This document shows, one piece after another, positions 26,254 to 34,203 of a DNA stretch of 64,000 nt. Numbering within the stretch: position 1 is the stretch's first letter; the number at the start of each line of letters is the position of its first letter. The stretch lies in assembly GCF_000424665.1 (NCBI RefSeq), contig NZ_AUKI01000011.1, forward strand, positions 310,001-374,000, in the 5' to 3' direction. The DNA comes from Salinimicrobium terrae DSM 17865 (GTDB lineage Bacteria > Bacteroidota > Bacteroidia > Flavobacteriales > Flavobacteriaceae). The position numbers and the translations under genes are program-made. Below the pieces are notes generated by a model. It was not told where the DNA came from. It saw nothing but the letters and a program-made list of their open reading frames with translations, and made no database searches.

Positions 26254-27182
26254 TGTTGTTTAATTTTTGATGCAAGGAGATAAATCACTGCCATTCTAAT
26301 AGCCACCCCATTCTGCACCTGATCCAGAATAATAGCCTGGTCTGAATCGGCCACTTCACTGGTGATTTCCACTCCCCTGTTAATTGGCCCGGGATGCATG
26401 ATCACGATCTTCTTATCTAAAGAATCGAGCAGTTGTTTATTAAGACCAAAAAGCTGAACATACTCCCTTGTACTGGGGAAATAATTAATTTCCATACGTT
26501 CATTCTGAACCCGTAGCATATTAGCGACATCACACCACTCCAGCGCATTTCGCAGATTTGGCTCCACCTCCACGCCTAAAGATTTGATGTACCTGGGAAG
26601 TAAAGTGTAGGGACCGCAAACTTTTATCTGGGCTCCCTGTAATTTTAATGCCAGAATATTGGATAAAGCAACCCTGCTGTGTAAAATATCTCCCACTATA
26701 ACCACCTTTTTACCGGACACTTCCCCCAGTTTCTCCCGAATGGAATAACTGTCCAGCAAAGCCTGAGTTGGATGTTCATGAGCTCCGTCTCCTGCATTAA
26801 TAATACTGGCTCCTACATGTTTAGAAAGAAAAATTCCGGCGCCGGGATTGGGATGCCGCATAACTACCATATCCACCTTCATGGACAGGATATTATTAAC
26901 AGTGTCTATAAGAGTTTCTCCTTTTTTTACTGAAGAAGATGCAGCCGAAAAATTTACTACATCTGCACTTAATCTTTTTTCAGCAAGCTCAAAGGACAAT
27001 CTTGTGCGAGTACTATTTTCAAAAAATAAATTGGCTATGGTAATATCCCGGAGAGATGGGACTTTTTTAATTGGCCGGTTTATAACCTCCTTAAAATGAT
27101 CGGCAGTTTGGAAGATGAGATCAATATCCTCTTTCTTCAGATATTTAATCCCTAGTAAATGGTTAACACTTAATTCACTCAT
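26250..27182 (-). CDS. pyrB: aspartate carbamoyltransferase catalytic subunit
   Basis: 310 residues, the normal catalytic-chain length. It condenses carbamoyl phosphate with aspartate in pyrimidine synthesis. The carbamoyl-phosphate motif FFENSTRTRLSFE (about residues 53-65) is intact. It is followed by SVKKGETLIDTVNN, MVVMRHPNPGA, INAGDGAHEHPTQALLD and IMHPGPINRGVEI, all diagnostic. No pyrI regulatory chain is nearby, so a class B/C-type enzyme without PyrI, typical outside enterobacteria, is likely. It starts 2 bases after the pyrR stop. Confidence 0.97.
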   Translation of the reverse strand: MSELSVNHLLGIKYLKKEDIDLIFQTADHFKEVINRPIKKVPSLRDITIANLFFENSTRTRLSFELAEKRLSADVVNFSAASSSVKKGETLIDTVNNILSMKVDMVVMRHPNPGAGIFLSKHVGASIINAGDGAHEHPTQALLDSYSIREKLGEVSGKKVVIVGDILHSRVALSNILALKLQGAQIKVCGPYTLLPRYIKSLGVEVEPNLRNALEWCDVANMLRVQNERMEINYFPSTREYVQLFGLNKQLLDSLDKKIVIMHPGPINRGVEITSEVADSDQAIILDQVQNGVAIRMAVIYLLASKIKQQ

Positions 27183-27184
27183 GT

Positions 27185-27727
27185 TTATACTTTACTTATA
27201 AGGTAAACTGCATCTTCTCCTTCGTTTTCTTTCCAGTTTACTTTTACTTTTTCCTCATTTATGGCATCCACCTGCCTCCCGTTATAATCAGGCTGAATTG
27301 GCAAATGCCTGCTAAACCTACGGTCAATAAGCGTTAACAACTCGATTTCACTGGGTCTTCCGAATGATTGTACCGCCGTAAGAGCCGCCCTTATACTCCT
27401 ACCGGTGTAAAGTACATCATCAATAAAGATCACGCGCTTATCCTCCACCACAAAATTTATGTGGGTTTTATTGGCCTCCAGGGGTTTATCGCTCCGCCTG
27501 AAATCATCTCTGTAAAAAGTTATATCCAGCTGCCCCATCTTTATTCCGGAAATGCCGTATTCTTCTTTTAAAATTTTGTGGATACGATCTGCCAGGAAAA
27601 CTCCACGCGGTTGAATACCTATTATAACAGAGTTTTCAAAATTATTATGATTTTCAATCAACTGGCAGGCCAAACGGTGTAAAATGATGTTCATTTCTTT
27701 AGAAGCAAGCAGCATTTTTTGGCTCAT
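27185..27727 (-). CDS. pyrR: PyrR: bifunctional pyr operon regulator/uracil phosphoribosyltransferase
   Basis: 180 residues from ATG 27727 (MSQKMLLASKEMNIILHRLACQLIENH), the standard PyrR N-terminus. An upstream in-frame ATG at 27826 adds 33 non-homologous residues and lies beyond the -7 element at 27748-27755, so it is rejected. The PRPP-binding motif is VIFIDDVLYTGRSIRAA, and the C-terminal LIDRRFSRHLPIQPDYNGRQV is diagnostic. In Bacillus PyrR binds pyr mRNA leaders; here the predicted leader is only about 15 bases, leaving no room for such an attenuator. It heads the pyrR-pyrB-(110 aa)-rnz unit. Confidence 0.93.
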   Translation of the reverse strand: MSQKMLLASKEMNIILHRLACQLIENHNNFENSVIIGIQPRGVFLADRIHKILKEEYGISGIKMGQLDITFYRDDFRRSDKPLEANKTHINFVVEDKRVIFIDDVLYTGRSIRAALTAVQSFGRPSEIELLTLIDRRFSRHLPIQPDYNGRQVDAINEEKVKVNWKENEGEDAVYLISKV

Positions 27728-27747
27728 AATAATAGAAGTTAACATAG

Positions 27748-27755
27748 CAAAAATA
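27748..27755 (-). promoter_or_regulatory. -7 promoter element TATTTTTG of the pyrR operon
   Basis: Minus-strand TATTTTTG matches TAnnTTTG, 20 bases upstream of the chosen pyrR ATG. A TTTG lies 25 bases further upstream (27784-27781), slightly beyond the usual spacing. Confidence 0.5.
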
Positions 27756-27886
27756 TGATTTTTTTCCTGAGAACTGCCGTCAAAGGGATCAAATAAAATT
27801 TGCGGTTGACCTACAAATAAAGACAATTTTATAAGGCCCTCATTAAGAAAAAGGTGAATTAAAGATTATCTTGCAGTAAAAACTTC

Positions 27887-29755
27887 ATGCTTTACCTTTT
27901 ACACGAACCCAAAGACAAAGAATCTGTAGAAGAGAAAATCCTCCCACTATTAAAAAATATCGAGCATGAACTGGTATCGTATCCTATTGATAAAGAATTC
28001 GATATTGAGAGGGATTCTTCCCTTTTACTTTATTTATCTGATTCTGTCTTAAGGGAAATTATTCCCACGGCAGCCAAAAACAAATGGGCAGTTTCAATTC
28101 TTCCTCACCCCGAGAATAAATTCACTTCGACAGGTCTGGGCGTTTCAGAAAATATTGAAGAAGTGATTAGCGAATATTCAGAATGTGAGAATCCTTACAA
28201 GGTCGATCTTTTGTTTTGTAATGATGTTCCGGTTTTTAGCACGGCTAATATTGGTGATATATTTTTGCTTTCGGAAAGACATGGCAAAAAAAACATCTTT
28301 CAGGAGGTAATTAATATCATTCGCAATATTCGCCGGGTTTCCTCCCTCTCGCACCATTCCTACCAGCTGAGTACAGATGGGGAAAAGATCATTCATACTT
28401 CGGCCCTGGGAATTATTGTTGTAGAACATGCCTCCAGCTCCCTTATTTCCAGACGCTTGCTGGAAAAAAGTTCAATAAGCGATGGAGCTTTTCAGGTTTT
28501 TGTACTTGCCCCACAGAACCTCCTTGTGCTGCTATGGTTTTTTCTTCGAAGTCTCGCCCCAAATAAAAAAACCCTCACCCGTTTGCCCTCCTTCATCGGA
28601 AAAATAAAAACATCTAACCTGCAGATAGTGGATGACCAAACAATGGACTACACCATTGATGGAGAGAATAAGCAGGCAAAAGAGTTGAATTTTGAAGTTC
28701 ATAAACAAGCAGTAATTCTTAAACAGAAGAGTATCTTCAGCGAAAAAGCTGAAAAAGAAAACGGAAGAAAAAGTCTAAAAATTGAAGGACTGCCAAAAGG
28801 AGAGACCCGTAAGGAGCTCATTCGAAGAAGTTTGCCAATCCTGCCCCGTGCCAGCACAGAGCAATTTCAGGACCTGTTTAAAGTGCTTAGGGAGAATTCA
28901 ATGGTTAGTACTCCCTTCATGACCATGATGATCCTCTCAACCTTGATCGCCACTTTTGGGTTGTTTGCCAATTCCTCCCCGGTAATAATTGGAGCTATGA
29001 TCCTGGCTCCGGTAATTGCACCTATAGTATCTTTTTCAATGGGAATGGTGCGATATGATATTTCCATGCTAAAAGAAAGCTTTATTACCATCACGGCAGG
29101 AACCCTGATTTCCTTAGTATTTGCCGCTGTGGTAAGTCTCCTAATTCCATTGAAAGTTCTTACTCCGGAAATTGAGGCACGACTCTCTCCCACTCTTCTC
29201 GACATGGGAATAGCTGTTTCATCGGGTATTGCAGCAGCATACGCCCATTCCAATGAAGGTATTGCCAAAAGCCTTGCGGGAGTGGCAATTGCGGTTGCAC
29301 TGGTGCCACCTTTGGCGGTATCGGGAATTGGAATTGGATGGTGGGACTGGGAAGTTTTTTCGGGAGCTATTCTTTTGTATGCAACTAACCTGGCTGGGAT
29401 AATTCTGTTTGGCGGCCTCACCTTTCTCCTCCTTGGCTTTGCCCCATTTAAAAGAGCAAAAATGGGCCTTGTTTATACCCTGATCATTGTAGTTCTGGTA
29501 GCTGTTCCTTTATCCCTTTCTTTTAACCGAATTATGCAGGAGGCAAATATTACCCGTGCGCTTGAAGGAACCACTATTGAAAATGTAGTCTTACGTGATG
29601 TGCAGATAAGATTTGGAACTCCCATGGTGGTATCTCTGCGACTGGTTGGTCCCGAAAATATGAGCTCCCAAAAAATACAGGCAGTTAAAAAAGAAATTGA
29701 AAATAGGATCGAGTTGCCGGTACGACTGGAGGTGGTTTCAGCTATGGAATTCTAA
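27887..29755 (+). CDS. DUF389 membrane protein with N-terminal lipid-kinase-like domain remnant
   Basis: 622 residues. The C-terminal half (about 335-560) is the DUF389 membrane domain: NSMVSTPFMTMMILSTLIATFGL, NSSPVIIGAMILAPVIAPI, DMGIAVSSGIAAAYAHSN and VALVPPLAVSGIGI, with about six membrane helices. The N-terminal 230 residues end with a segment (QLSTDGEKIIHTSALGIIVV ... ISDGAFQVFVLAPQNLL) patterned like the C-terminal part of diacylglycerol/sphingosine-kinase-like proteins. The GGDGT nucleotide motif is not seen, so kinase activity is unlikely. Function is unknown; transport or lipid sensing is a guess. A single gene with a hairpin terminator at 29834. Confidence 0.85.
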   Translation: MLYLLHEPKDKESVEEKILPLLKNIEHELVSYPIDKEFDIERDSSLLLYLSDSVLREIIPTAAKNKWAVSILPHPENKFTSTGLGVSENIEEVISEYSECENPYKVDLLFCNDVPVFSTANIGDIFLLSERHGKKNIFQEVINIIRNIRRVSSLSHHSYQLSTDGEKIIHTSALGIIVVEHASSSLISRRLLEKSSISDGAFQVFVLAPQNLLVLLWFFLRSLAPNKKTLTRLPSFIGKIKTSNLQIVDDQTMDYTIDGENKQAKELNFEVHKQAVILKQKSIFSEKAEKENGRKSLKIEGLPKGETRKELIRRSLPILPRASTEQFQDLFKVLRENSMVSTPFMTMMILSTLIATFGLFANSSPVIIGAMILAPVIAPIVSFSMGMVRYDISMLKESFITITAGTLISLVFAAVVSLLIPLKVLTPEIEARLSPTLLDMGIAVSSGIAAAYAHSNEGIAKSLAGVAIAVALVPPLAVSGIGIGWWDWEVFSGAILLYATNLAGIILFGGLTFLLLGFAPFKRAKMGLVYTLIIVVLVAVPLSLSFNRIMQEANITRALEGTTIENVVLRDVQIRFGTPMVVSLRLVGPENMSSQKIQAVKKEIENRIELPVRLEVVSAMEF

Positions 29756-29833
29756 ACCTCCTTGAAAAGGCACCTTCACTCACTTTCTGAATTCCACTCC
29801 TAACTGACAATTTGCCGCAAAGTTTTTTAATGC

Positions 29834-29857
29834 TTCCGGTATTACGGAATTTTTTTT
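29834..29857 (+). terminator. terminator after DUF389 gene
   Basis: TTCCG (29834-29838) pairs with CGGAA (29845-29849), followed by eight T residues. The stem is short but the T tract is strong. Confidence 0.5.
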
Positions 29858-29888
29858 ATTATTTTTCAAAGCTAAAGCTAATTAGCCA

Positions 29889-31142
29889 ATGAAGAAATTT
29901 TTCCTCCTACTCCTAATTCTCCTGTTCGTGTTCCTTGGTCTTACCTACTGGTCTGTTTCAATAGGTCCTTCCGAAGTAGTTATTTCCAGGGTAGTAGAGC
30001 CACAAGCTTCAGCAGAATATACTGCAGGAGAGCATGTCGCAATTATTACTTCTAACCGCTACCAGGCCAATGCATTGAAACAATTTATGCAAGGGGAGAA
30101 TTACCGCAAAGCATGGGAAGCACGGGTGCAGGCAGAAGTTTTTTTACTTGATTCTTTTGATATCCTAGAAGAAGGCGGTGGCAATCAAACTAAATCCCTG
30201 GATATTCTAGACGGGCAGGGGAAACTGTACAGCCTTAGAAGTGTCAATAAAGATCCTGACCCATTAATTCCTGAAATTGCAAAAACGCTGGCACTGGAAA
30301 ATATTGTAAATGATGGGATTTCTGCCCAGCACCCATATGGAGCAATACTTGCAGCTGCATTGTCGGACCACGTTGATATCCTTCATACAAATCCAAAGAT
30401 CGTTTATGTTCCCGGACATCCGGCTATGGGCGAATATGTACAAGAATATGGAGATCGTCTTTTCCTTCTGGAATATGAAACCGAAGGAGAAATAAACTGG
30501 ACACCTTACGAGAATGTAGAAGAAATAGTAGATACAGACGATCTCCAGGAAATGAAAATTAATCTTGGCAAAGGACTGCAAATAGATGAACGCAAATTGG
30601 TTCGGGCACGGCTTTTTGATCTGCTTATTGGAGATTGGGACCGGCATACAAAACAGTGGGGTTGGGTTCTACAGAAACAGGACCAGAAAATTGTTGCAAT
30701 TCCTCTCCCCGGAGACAGGGATAATGCTTTTTTTAGGATAGATGGGGTCATTCCCACAATTCTAACAAATCACCTGGTCCAGCCTATGGTAAGACCATTC
30801 GAAAAAGATATCGACCATATTCCAGGTTTTGTTTATCCTTTTGATCTGTATTTTTTAAAAGATGTACCACAGGAAGTTTTTGTTGAAGAAGCAAAATTCA
30901 TACAACAACAATTATCGGATGCCAAAATTGAGCAGGCGCTGCAGGTATGGCCCGAAAGTCTGGTGCAGCTCAACGGTAATGAAATAACCTCAAAACTTAT
31001 ACATCGAAGAGACAAGCTTCTGGATTACGCTGTGGAATTCCATGAAGAGATAGAAAAAGCTGATTTTATTAATGAGCCTTTAAAGGGAAGCGAAGATTTA
31101 AACCTGCCCGCTAGTCTTCAAAAATGTTTTGAATGTAAATAA
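29889..31142 (+). CDS. membrane-anchored or secreted protein with Fam20/HipA-like kinase signature
   Basis: 417 residues. An N-terminal hydrophobic segment (residues 2-20) predicts export with a membrane anchor or signal peptide. The N-lobe-like part has GGGNQTKSL (96-104), a glycine-rich stretch, and LRSVNKDP with Lys121. The C-lobe-like part has LFDLLIGDWDRHTKQW, with GDWDRH at 248-253 matching the catalytic loop of Fam20/HipA-type kinases, and PLPGDRDNAFF (DRD 276-278) in the place of the metal-binding Asp motif. I recall the same region fused to calcineurin-like phosphoesterases in Bacteroidota, but here it stands alone. Kinase activity and substrate are inferred, not shown. Confidence 0.65.
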   Translation: MKKFFLLLLILLFVFLGLTYWSVSIGPSEVVISRVVEPQASAEYTAGEHVAIITSNRYQANALKQFMQGENYRKAWEARVQAEVFLLDSFDILEEGGGNQTKSLDILDGQGKLYSLRSVNKDPDPLIPEIAKTLALENIVNDGISAQHPYGAILAAALSDHVDILHTNPKIVYVPGHPAMGEYVQEYGDRLFLLEYETEGEINWTPYENVEEIVDTDDLQEMKINLGKGLQIDERKLVRARLFDLLIGDWDRHTKQWGWVLQKQDQKIVAIPLPGDRDNAFFRIDGVIPTILTNHLVQPMVRPFEKDIDHIPGFVYPFDLYFLKDVPQEVFVEEAKFIQQQLSDAKIEQALQVWPESLVQLNGNEITSKLIHRRDKLLDYAVEFHEEIEKADFINEPLKGSEDLNLPASLQKCFECK

Positions 31143-31277
31143 GGAGTTCTGGTCGGCAAATTTTACCGGAGACTTGTTGAATTCACTTTCAGTATTGATT
31201 TCTTAATGAATAGCAGGGTGAAAAACTGTTAAAGAAGAAACCTTCTACAAAACAACCTGATAAGAATATTTAAGTAC

Positions 31278-32042
31278 CTAGTCCTGCATCTTTCTGCTTT
31301 CAGTGGCCATTAGCTTATCCCAGAAGGTAAAATACAGCCCATAATTGGTCATGAATTCGGTATGGTGATGATGGTGGTGGGTAGCACCAATAAATAATTT
31401 CCCAAATCGGCTTTTTTGGAACCAGAGGGGATAAACCTCTATGTCAAGATGATTAACCACACTGCTCACCGTCATCACCAGGAGGTAAAATCCCAAAATA
31501 TAAATATTGACGGGTAAAAAAATCAGGATCAAAGGCAGGACCAGTGCTTCTATAAGACTTTCCCATGGGTGGAAAGAAAAAGCTGTCCACGGAGTGGGTA
31601 TCCGACTGTCATGATGCACTTTATGCACGATCCTGAAAACTTTTGGATGATGCATCCAGCGGTGTACCCAATAGTAATAGGTTTCGTGAATAAGCAATAT
31701 GATTAAAAGACTCACCGGCAGGTACCAAAATCCATAAAGAGCCGGCTCGAGATATACGGCTGTGTATCCTTCTAACCACAGCCAGTAAGTTACAGCGCCA
31801 ACAAGTGCGAAAATCGCCGAAGATTTTATGCTCCAGCTGATCTCTTTTTTAAACTGTTGACGGCTTGCCAGTCTTTTACTCAGTCGCCGCTTATCATATT
31901 TACTGAAGTTTTTTACATAGTAGTAATAATAGAAAATACCGGCCGCCACAAAATACCTGAAAAGGATAGCGAAGAAAAATATCGCAGTATAGACCAGAAG
32001 TATTCCGGGGGTGTTGGCTTCAATGGAGAAAATTTCAGTCAT
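31278..32042 (-). CDS. sterol desaturase/fatty acid hydroxylase family membrane protein
   Basis: 254 residues with four or more membrane segments (about 13-38, 75-93, 103-120, 175-195). The histidine boxes of the di-iron membrane hydroxylase superfamily are present: HETYYYWVHRWMHHP (HX3H type), HKVHHDS, and a late HHHHHH run in GATHHHHHHTEF. These enzymes hydroxylate or desaturate lipid substrates at the membrane; the substrate cannot be told from sequence. It is a single minus-strand gene between two plus-strand units. Confidence 0.9.
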   Translation of the reverse strand: MTEIFSIEANTPGILLVYTAIFFFAILFRYFVAAGIFYYYYYVKNFSKYDKRRLSKRLASRQQFKKEISWSIKSSAIFALVGAVTYWLWLEGYTAVYLEPALYGFWYLPVSLLIILLIHETYYYWVHRWMHHPKVFRIVHKVHHDSRIPTPWTAFSFHPWESLIEALVLPLILIFLPVNIYILGFYLLVMTVSSVVNHLDIEVYPLWFQKSRFGKLFIGATHHHHHHTEFMTNYGLYFTFWDKLMATESRKMQD

Positions 32043-32171
32043 AGCCCTAAAGTACTAATTAGAATCTTAAATCTATGTCAAAATAATTTCTACGGTAATT
32101 CTATATTTTTTAAAAGATTTCCTCCTGACATCCAATCCTGCTTTAGCTTTATTCTTTAAATTTACCCACCT

Positions 32172-32324
32172 ATGTTATCGACCCGGATAAACATTCAACA
32201 ATTTCCTGAAGGTTCTCAGAAATACCTTGAAAAAATTTATTTTCTTGAGAGAGTAACAAAATTGGTAAATATCTGGATGATACAGGTCGGAAAATTGATC
32301 CAAACTGAAAAACTAAAAGAATGA
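32172..32324 (+). CDS. possible 50-residue small gene coupled to mgsA, or remnant
   Basis: An ORF MLSTRINIQQFPEGSQKYLE... of 50 codons whose TGA overlaps the mgsA ATG (ATGA), the arrangement used for translational coupling elsewhere in this window. Its N-terminus (RINIQ..PEG) loosely resembles the start of AhpD/carboxymuconolactone decarboxylase proteins, so it may be a decayed remnant. There is no independent evidence of expression. Confidence 0.3.
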   Translation: MLSTRINIQQFPEGSQKYLEKIYFLERVTKLVNIWMIQVGKLIQTEKLKE

Positions 32325-32704
32325 ACACAATTGCTCTAATCGCCCACAACAGCCGTAAAACAGATCTTTTAAACTGGTCAAAGGTACATCGTGATGCTTT
32401 ATTAAAATATAAGCTTATAGGTACTACCTATACTTCTAAACTCCTTAGTGAGATGCTGGATATTGAAGTAAAAGGTTTTGGACACGGTCCCAGTGGAGGT
32501 GATATTTTACTGGCTGCAAAGATCCTTCAGGGAGAAGTGCAGATGATCATTTTCTTCATTGATGCTGAAACTCCTCACGGACACGAGCACGATATTCAAA
32601 CCTTAATCCGCACTGCGGTGATTAATAATATTCCCATTGCTCTAAACAGGGCATCGGCCGACCTTCTTATTCTGGATGAAAAGGATCAGCAAAAACAGAA
32701 ATAA
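32321..32704 (+). CDS. mgsA: methylglyoxal synthase
   Basis: 127 residues, slightly shorter than E. coli MgsA (152). It converts dihydroxyacetone phosphate to methylglyoxal, a bypass of lower glycolysis. Diagnostic segments are ALIAHNSRKTDLLNW at the N-terminus, LIGTTYTSKLL, GHGPSGGDILLAAKI (phosphate-binding and catalytic Asp region), MIIFFIDAETPHGHEHDIQ and NNIPIALNRASADLLI. The Asp after SGG and the conserved His/Asp set are kept. It is followed by the amidohydrolase gene 8 bases downstream. Confidence 0.9.
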   Translation: MNTIALIAHNSRKTDLLNWSKVHRDALLKYKLIGTTYTSKLLSEMLDIEVKGFGHGPSGGDILLAAKILQGEVQMIIFFIDAETPHGHEHDIQTLIRTAVINNIPIALNRASADLLILDEKDQQKQK

Positions 32705-32712
32705 AATTCAGA

Positions 32713-34110
32713 ATGAAAAATACCCTTTTTGGCGCCCTGATGTGTCTTTTGCTTTTTTCAGCCTGTAATTCTCCAAAAGAATCAACAGACCTCCTTATTT
32801 TAAACGCTACCGTTTTGGATGTGGAAACGGGGAAGGAAATGCCGGGGAAGATGATAGCTATTTCCGGGGATACTATTCGGGCGGTACTGGATATAGAGGA
32901 GAGCGAAAAATTTACTGCTACAAAGGTAATTGATGCTGAGAACCAATATGTAATGCCTGGACTCTGGGACATGCATGTTCATTTTAGGGGCGGAGACACT
33001 CTGGTGGCAGAAAATAAAGACTTATTACCTCTTTTTCTCGCCTATGGGGTTACCACCGTACGGGACGCCGGGGGTGATATAACTCAAAGCGTGCTTGACT
33101 GGAGGCAAAAAATAAATTCGGGAGAGTTAGATGGACCCGCCATTTTTACATCGGGACCAAAGTTGGACGGCCCCGAGCCTGCCTGGGACGGTTCCATTGA
33201 AGTTGCCGGTTTGGAGGATATTCCCGCTGCCCTTGATTCGCTCGAGCAGCTAAAAGTGGACTATGTAAAAATGTATGATGGCAGTTTGACAAAGGAAGTT
33301 TTCTACGGAATTATTGCCGCAGCCGAAGAACGGGGTTTGAAAACGACCGGACACATGCCTATGTCAGCTGATATCTTAAAAGGCGTGGATCTCGGATTGG
33401 ATGGTTCAGAGCACCTTTACTACGTCATGAAAGCCTGTTCCCCAAAAGCCGACAGCCTTACACGGGTAAATCCCGGTTATGGAATGATGGATGAAATCAT
33501 CGACACTTATGATCCTCAATTGGCTCAACAGGTATTTCAGAAATTAAAAGAAAATAAGGTTTTCGTCACCCCAACGCTCCACATAGGAAAAACCCTTTCA
33601 GAAATTCTTGATGTGGATCACAGCACAGACAGTCTGCTTCCGTATATAAGTAGTGGTTTGCAAAAAACCTACGGGGGACGAATTGAAGGTGCAAAACGGG
33701 CCAGAGCTTCTGGGAGCACGATGAGAGAAAAGATGGAAGAAAAATCCCTGGAAATGATCAAGCCCATGTATGATAGCGGAGTCCCACTCATGGCAGGTTC
33801 AGATTGTGGTGCTTTTAACTCCTATGTTTATCCCGGCGGATCTCTTCACAATGAGCTTGAAAGACTGGTGGCTGCAGGATTAACTCCAATAGAAGCTATA
33901 AAAACTTCTGTTATTAATGGTCCGGCATTTTTCGGTCTGGAAAATTCCTATGGAAGCATTGAACCGGGAAAGATGGCAGATCTTCTCATCCTTAATAGTA
34001 ATCCTTTTGAAAACATTGAGAAGCTTAGAGAAGTGTCCTATGTGCTCGCAAAAGGTGAGATTTATGAGCAGGAGAAACTTCGGGAAATGATGCAGGCTGT
34101 GAAGCAGTAG
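32713..34110 (+). CDS. amidohydrolase family lipoprotein
   Basis: 465 residues. The lipobox LLFSAC (Cys about 19) predicts a lipoprotein. The amidohydrolase fold shows NATVLDVETGKEMPGKMIAI (small beta sandwich), the metal motif MPGLWDMHVHF (HxH), VDYVKMYDG with the bridging Lys, TGHMPMS and GSEHLYY histidines, AGSDCGAF with the metal Asp, and a closing EPGKMADLLILNSNP. It belongs to the imidazolonepropionase/prolidase-like branch. The substrate is unknown; periplasmic peptide or cyclic amide hydrolysis is plausible. It probably shares a transcript with mgsA. Confidence 0.9.
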   Translation: MKNTLFGALMCLLLFSACNSPKESTDLLILNATVLDVETGKEMPGKMIAISGDTIRAVLDIEESEKFTATKVIDAENQYVMPGLWDMHVHFRGGDTLVAENKDLLPLFLAYGVTTVRDAGGDITQSVLDWRQKINSGELDGPAIFTSGPKLDGPEPAWDGSIEVAGLEDIPAALDSLEQLKVDYVKMYDGSLTKEVFYGIIAAAEERGLKTTGHMPMSADILKGVDLGLDGSEHLYYVMKACSPKADSLTRVNPGYGMMDEIIDTYDPQLAQQVFQKLKENKVFVTPTLHIGKTLSEILDVDHSTDSLLPYISSGLQKTYGGRIEGAKRARASGSTMREKMEEKSLEMIKPMYDSGVPLMAGSDCGAFNSYVYPGGSLHNELERLVAAGLTPIEAIKTSVINGPAFFGLENSYGSIEPGKMADLLILNSNPFENIEKLREVSYVLAKGEIYEQEKLREMMQAVKQ

Positions 34111-34180
34111 AATTTCTTTATTTCTGTATCAGTTTAAGTAGTGGACAAACGTGACATGCTTTAACGATCTTTTTATTTTT

Positions 34181-34194
34181 TTAGATAAATCTAA
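34181..34194. repeat. palindrome TTAGATAAATCTAA upstream of SDR gene
   Basis: A perfect inverted repeat (6-base arms, AA centre) 9 bases before the ATG at 34204. It could be an operator that blocks initiation, or chance in an A/T-rich spacer. Confidence 0.35.
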
Positions 34195-34203
34195 GGTGAA
34201 GCT

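Noticed and set aside
27728-27826. N-terminal 33-codon extension of pyrR
   Set aside because: It lies across the predicted promoter, and PyrR proteins begin at MSQK.
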